A DNA stretch of 64,000 bases, taken from Tethya wilhelma (Eukaryota > Porifera > Demospongiae > Tethyida > Tethyidae). The translations under genes and the position numbers were made by a program. The notes beneath the pieces were generated by a model. The model was not told the DNA's origin, searched no databases, and was given only the letters and a program-made list of their open reading frames with translations. This document shows, piece by piece, positions 60,670 through 64,000 of this stretch (its first letter is position 1; each line of letters opens with the position of its first letter). The stretch spans positions 17,644,514 through 17,708,513 of the forward strand of contig CAXIPT010000001.1 of assembly GCA_964030475.1 (NCBI GenBank). Direction: 5' to 3'.

Positions 60670-63163
60670 TTTAGCGACGGCCTTGACCAACACCCCACTC
60701 TCCATGGACTGAGAGTGGACGAGAGTTGCAATGGCTTTGCACAGTTCATCATGCTGCATTGAAACACGTTACATAGTTGGACTGTATGTTCCACAACTGA
60801 ATGTGCTATTTACCACTGTACCTTGAGTCGGAGGGATTCAGACAGGGATTTTTCAGAATTTAATGTCAATTTTAGCGACTGAACTGCTTGACTTAGCTCA
60901 ACAATCCTAGACATACACACACACATTGTACATCACAAACAATAGGAGCATGAACACCATTACATCTGCTGTAGTAGGATCAACTCACTGTCTCTCCTTG
61001 GCTTGCAACTCGTGCTCCTGAGCTGCCATTGTCTCCTTGGCAGCCTGCAGTCTCTCTCTCATCTCATTCTCACCCACCTCTCTAGCTCTCGAAGATACCT
61101 TCAGTTCATCACACGACTTCTGCAGTTGGGAGATCTGTTGTGGACACTGCTCATGTTTCTTCACTTCAGACACCAGCCTCAGAATGGTCTCCCTGGGAAC
61201 AATGAACACATGGAGCATGGTGGTTTAGACTAGCAAGGTAGTGCAAAGCCAAGCAGGATCTGTTTGTCTCCTAATATACTACACTAAAATCAGACCGAGA
61301 CACTTTTATAGAATTCAGTAAGTTTACCTGCTGGCCTTTGAGTCTAGTTCTGCTGTGTTGATGGTCTTCTCCATGGTTTCAGCTCTCAATCTCAACTCCT
61401 GTAGCTCCTGATTAATGGCACTAACCTATTGTATGGATATCAACAGAAAATTGACTCACAAATCAAATGCATGATATTGTGCTGTGTGTGTCATACTTGA
61501 GAGATGAGGTAGCTGTCATCAAAAGAGCCAGTCAATTCCAAGCCAAGTGCCAGTATCAGTTGAGTGCAAAGGTCAACATACTGCAGAGAATAATAATTTA
61601 TTAGACATCTAGCCTACATCCACTGGTCATCCCCAGCCTCTCACCATGGCATCAGAGCCATCCAGTCTCTCCTGGATGCTCTCTTGTTCAGCTTGCTTTG
61701 CTGATGCCTCCAATTGAAGACTCTGTATGACATCATCCTGTGAAAAATAAAATCATGAATTTTGTGCATCACCATTGTGGCACATTCACAAAGAACCTGG
61801 CAGCTCATATCACGACACTGATGAGGACCTTATTTTAAAACATCAGCAGCAAGCCATACCTTTTCTTTTATCTCATTCTTGAGCCTCCCCACCTCGGTCT
61901 GGAGTTGTGTGAGCTCACCACTAGCAGAGTGAGGGCCGGTCTTCTTCACCTCTACTGCCGTTGTTAACTGTTGTCGTAGTGATTGCAGTGTGGACTCTGA
62001 CCTTGCGCTAGCTTGCTGCTGGGACTCCAACTCAAACTGAAAGTGAAAATAATGATAATTGAACAGTAACTGTTGCCATGGAGACAGATATTGGACTTAC
62101 TCTGAGCTGGTTGAGTTTAGCTTCTTTGGTTTTCAAGTCGTTTCTTGTCTGTTCGATGGCTGACTCTGTGTTGGCCAGCTTCACATTAGTGGCAGCTAGT
62201 TCTCCCTTTGTCCTTTCAAGCTGAGAAGTAACACTTGCAAGCTGAAGAGAAGTGGTGAATGAAAACAATGTTGATAGTGTAAGCAAAAAAATTTAATACT
62301 TCACAATAAGTTGATCTACCCGACAAACTTCAGTGGACACTTCCACCCACCCACCTCTTACCTGTTGGTTTAGTGCCTGGTTGTCTTGAGAGAGACGAGT
62401 GGCTTTACTGGTGAGGATCTCTCCAACTGAGTCAGCTGCCACTCCCTCAATGGAGCACCCAAACCACTGAGCCAGCCTCGCACAAGAGGACTGGAGCTGA
62501 CGAAGGATGAAACAAAAGAGCAAAGTAATTCAATAGGATTCATTTAGAGAAGAAAGAATCTTTATTGCAGAAATATATACCTGTGTGTAATTCTCCTTGC
62601 AGTGCTCCAGCTCTCTGATCCTTGCCATCAACTGGAGATTCTCACTCCTATTGTTTCATAGCAGAGTCATTAACAGTATTATTGTGATAACCACTTTAAG
62701 TTATTAGTCGCCATAGCAACACACTACAACCATCCAACTCACCGCAAGGCACTGACACTCTTCTCCTTGCGATCCAACTCACTTTTGGACACTCGCACAA
62801 ACTCCAACGACTAGAGTCAAAGTTTATGACACCCTTTAAACTTTGCACAGATTATGTACAAATTATCTTGCTTGCCTTCCTGTCCAGGGAAGTGTGGGGT
62901 CGTGAAGGCATGCTCATCATTGCTGAGCTCTTCATCATGAGCGCAGGAGGAGGAGAGGGAGAGAGAGAAGCAGGTTGCGAGGAGGGCCTCACCATCATGA
63001 TGCCTGTGGACGGACTGGTGCTCTTGTTGGGTGAGGAGAAGCTACCCGTGAGGTCAATCACCCCCGAGTCACCAAGGCACGAGGACCCGCTCTTTGTGTT
63101 TCTCTTGCTCGCAGCTTCCACGAGGCTTGGCTTGGACTTGGGTATGGCGGGCAGTGGATCCAT
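60670..63163 (-). CDS. CCDC170-like coiled coil, N-terminal part of the BTBD9 fusion
   Basis: Start ATG 63161-63163. Exons run to 60670: about 62881-63163, about 62757-62812, 62580-62647, 62363-62497, 62102-62241, 61860-62038, 61650-61740, 61500-61580, 61329-61427, 60992-61195, 60823-60907, 60670-60753 (ends partly estimated). The first about 95 residues are Ser/Pro-rich and disordered; the rest is heptad-rich coiled coil. SKASRETILRLVSEV, preceded by AETMEKTINTAE, matches the segment that I know from CCDC170, a coiled-coil protein linked to microtubules and cilia. HDELCKAIATLVHS and LQERLLS also fit that family. The first intron has a GC donor (AAG/gcaagc). The last exon ends VLVKAVAK in phase 0 and connects to LQERLLSCERM of the BTB exon, so one protein of roughly 1,000 residues or more is predicted. 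Confidence 0.62.
62707..62720. promoter_or_regulatory. Perfect RFX X-box match
   Basis: GTCGCCATAGCAAC fits the X-box consensus GTNRCC-NN-RGYAAC at every defined position. It lies in an intron near the 5' end of the CCDC170-like gene. RFX factors drive ciliary genes through this motif. Weaker X-box-like sites lie at 62073-62086 (GTTGCCATGGAGAC) and 63243-63256. Confidence 0.45.
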
Positions 63164-63332
63164 GCCTTCAGGCTACTGCAATTATAGCTCGGGGTCAGTG
63201 CAGAGCTCACATCAAAGAGAATGTGGTTTGCCGTCTTAGCTCGTTGCTATGGTAATAAGTGAAAAGGATCACGTGATTAGATCTAATCATCATTCTTGTG
63301 GGACCGGAAAAATACATTTTTAACAGAGTAAA
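63164..63332. promoter_or_regulatory. Bidirectional promoter, CCDC170-BTBD9 / TADA2B-like
   Basis: 169 bp between the two ATGs. It contains GTTGCTATGGTAAT (63243-63256), a symmetric X-box-like site with one mismatch per half, and a GATCACGTGATT palindrome at about 63267-63278. Confidence 0.55.
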
Positions 63333-64000
63333 ATGGCGGACGGTAAGCTAGTATTTAGAATTTTACAGATTCTGTAGTAACCCTTGTGTTTTTCCTTCTG
63401 TAAATGACCTCCCTCTCTCGCCGTGCCTCCCCCAGACGACACCCAGCGGTACCAGTGCGTCTACTGCGGCTGTGACATCACCCTCAGACTCAAATGTGCT
63501 GTGTGTCCGGACTTTGACCTTTGTCTTGAGGTACAGTAACTACTAAATGTCTCATTGCTCCACTCCCTGACTCATTGTGTGTTCATGCGACGTGTGTAGT
63601 GTTTCGCAGCTGGTGCTGTGGCCGGGGGACACAAGAGAGACCACGCCTACCAATTAATAGTGAGTTAACTGATCAATCCAGGGGGTACGTTTGTAAATTA
63701 TGTCCATGGTAATGTCTCGCCTAAAATCATTTTGCCTGCAGTACAAGTGATATGATTATGTGGTTTATGTAATACACATAATATTGAAAATGTTTAGCTA
63801 AGCCTTCATACATAGCATAATTATTACATTAGTGAAATGATTGCATGTCTAGCTAATCTGATCAAGTTAGTTAGGCTGTAAGAATGATTCACATCACTGA
63901 ATGTGACCCCTCCCTCCCTCTGTGTGTGTGTGTGTCCAGGATGAAGGTAGCTTCCCCCTGCTGGTGGACGACTGGGGTGCCATAGAAGAGGTGCTCTTAT
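63333..64000 (+). CDS. TADA2B: TADA2B-like SAGA adaptor, N-terminal part
   Basis: Exons 63333-63342 (ATGGCGGACG), 63436-63530, 63600-63659 and 63940 onwards chain in phase and run off the window. The product begins MADDDTQRYQCVYCGCDIT and contains a ZZ-type zinc finger: CVYC, CAVC, DFDLCLECF, then HKRDHAYQL. DEGSFPLLVDDWGAIEEVLL leads into what should be the SANT domain. ADA2 proteins link GCN5 acetyltransferase to the SAGA complex. The spacing and the EE-LL pair after the tryptophan fit TADA2B slightly better than TADA2A. Confidence 0.8.

Overview
The window is nuclear DNA of an early-branching animal, most likely a sponge. Genes are intron-rich with GT-AG (and a few GC-AG) splice sites, introns are full of CA/TG and CT microsatellites and short inverted-repeat transposons, and the gene set mixes animal genes (BABAM2, TDRD9, kinesin light chain, BTBD9, TADA2B) with genes lost from vertebrates (HAP2/GCS1, a GPCR fused to a PIP kinase). 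The sponge assignment is an inference from gene content; no species is claimed. Single N characters (5050, 22336, 25320, 27934, 36479) and two N runs mark scaffold joins, and several of them coincide with duplicated or truncated genes.

Layout. 0.6-0.95 kb (+): last exon of a Death-domain gene. 1.3-3.6 kb (-): DDX28, head to head with a BABAM2/BRE-like gene (3.7-8.3 kb, +), which holds a nested intronless four-helix membrane protein gene of bacterial appearance on the opposite strand (5.9-6.4 kb). 8.8-13.8 kb (-): HAP2/GCS1, whose last 35 codons lie inside a transposon. 14.0-17.7 kb (-): seven-helix receptor fused to a PIP kinase, divergent from a GPR180/TMEM145-like membrane protein (17.9-19.7 kb, +). 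20.1-25.1 kb (-): SYVN1/HRD1. 25.8-27.4 kb (-): fragment of a CK1-like kinase lacking the activation segment, on a contig piece bounded by single Ns. 28.1-39.2 kb (+): TDRD9 without its 5' half and with a 2.2 kb stretch present twice, probably two haplotypes joined. 39.5-46.9 kb (-): a predicted gene joining a CK1-like pseudokinase, a Roc-COR GTPase module and a Death domain, with a transposon in its first coding exon. 48.1-53.6 kb (-): kinesin light chain. 53.9-63.2 kb (-): an in-frame chain of exons joining a CCDC170-like coiled coil to BTBD9. 63.3 kb to the end (+): TADA2B-like, divergent from the previous gene.

The genes do not form one pathway. HAP2 (gamete fusion) and TDRD9 (piRNA pathway) are germline-associated in other organisms; BABAM2, SYVN1 and BTBD9 belong to ubiquitin systems; the receptor-PIP kinase and the pseudokinase-Roc-COR-Death protein look like signalling proteins. 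The most notable observations are the DAPK-like architecture rebuilt around a degenerate CK1 fold, the CCDC170-BTBD9 fusion, two 385 bp copies of one transposon that affect coding exons of two different genes, and the bacterial-type gene nested in a BABAM2 intron.
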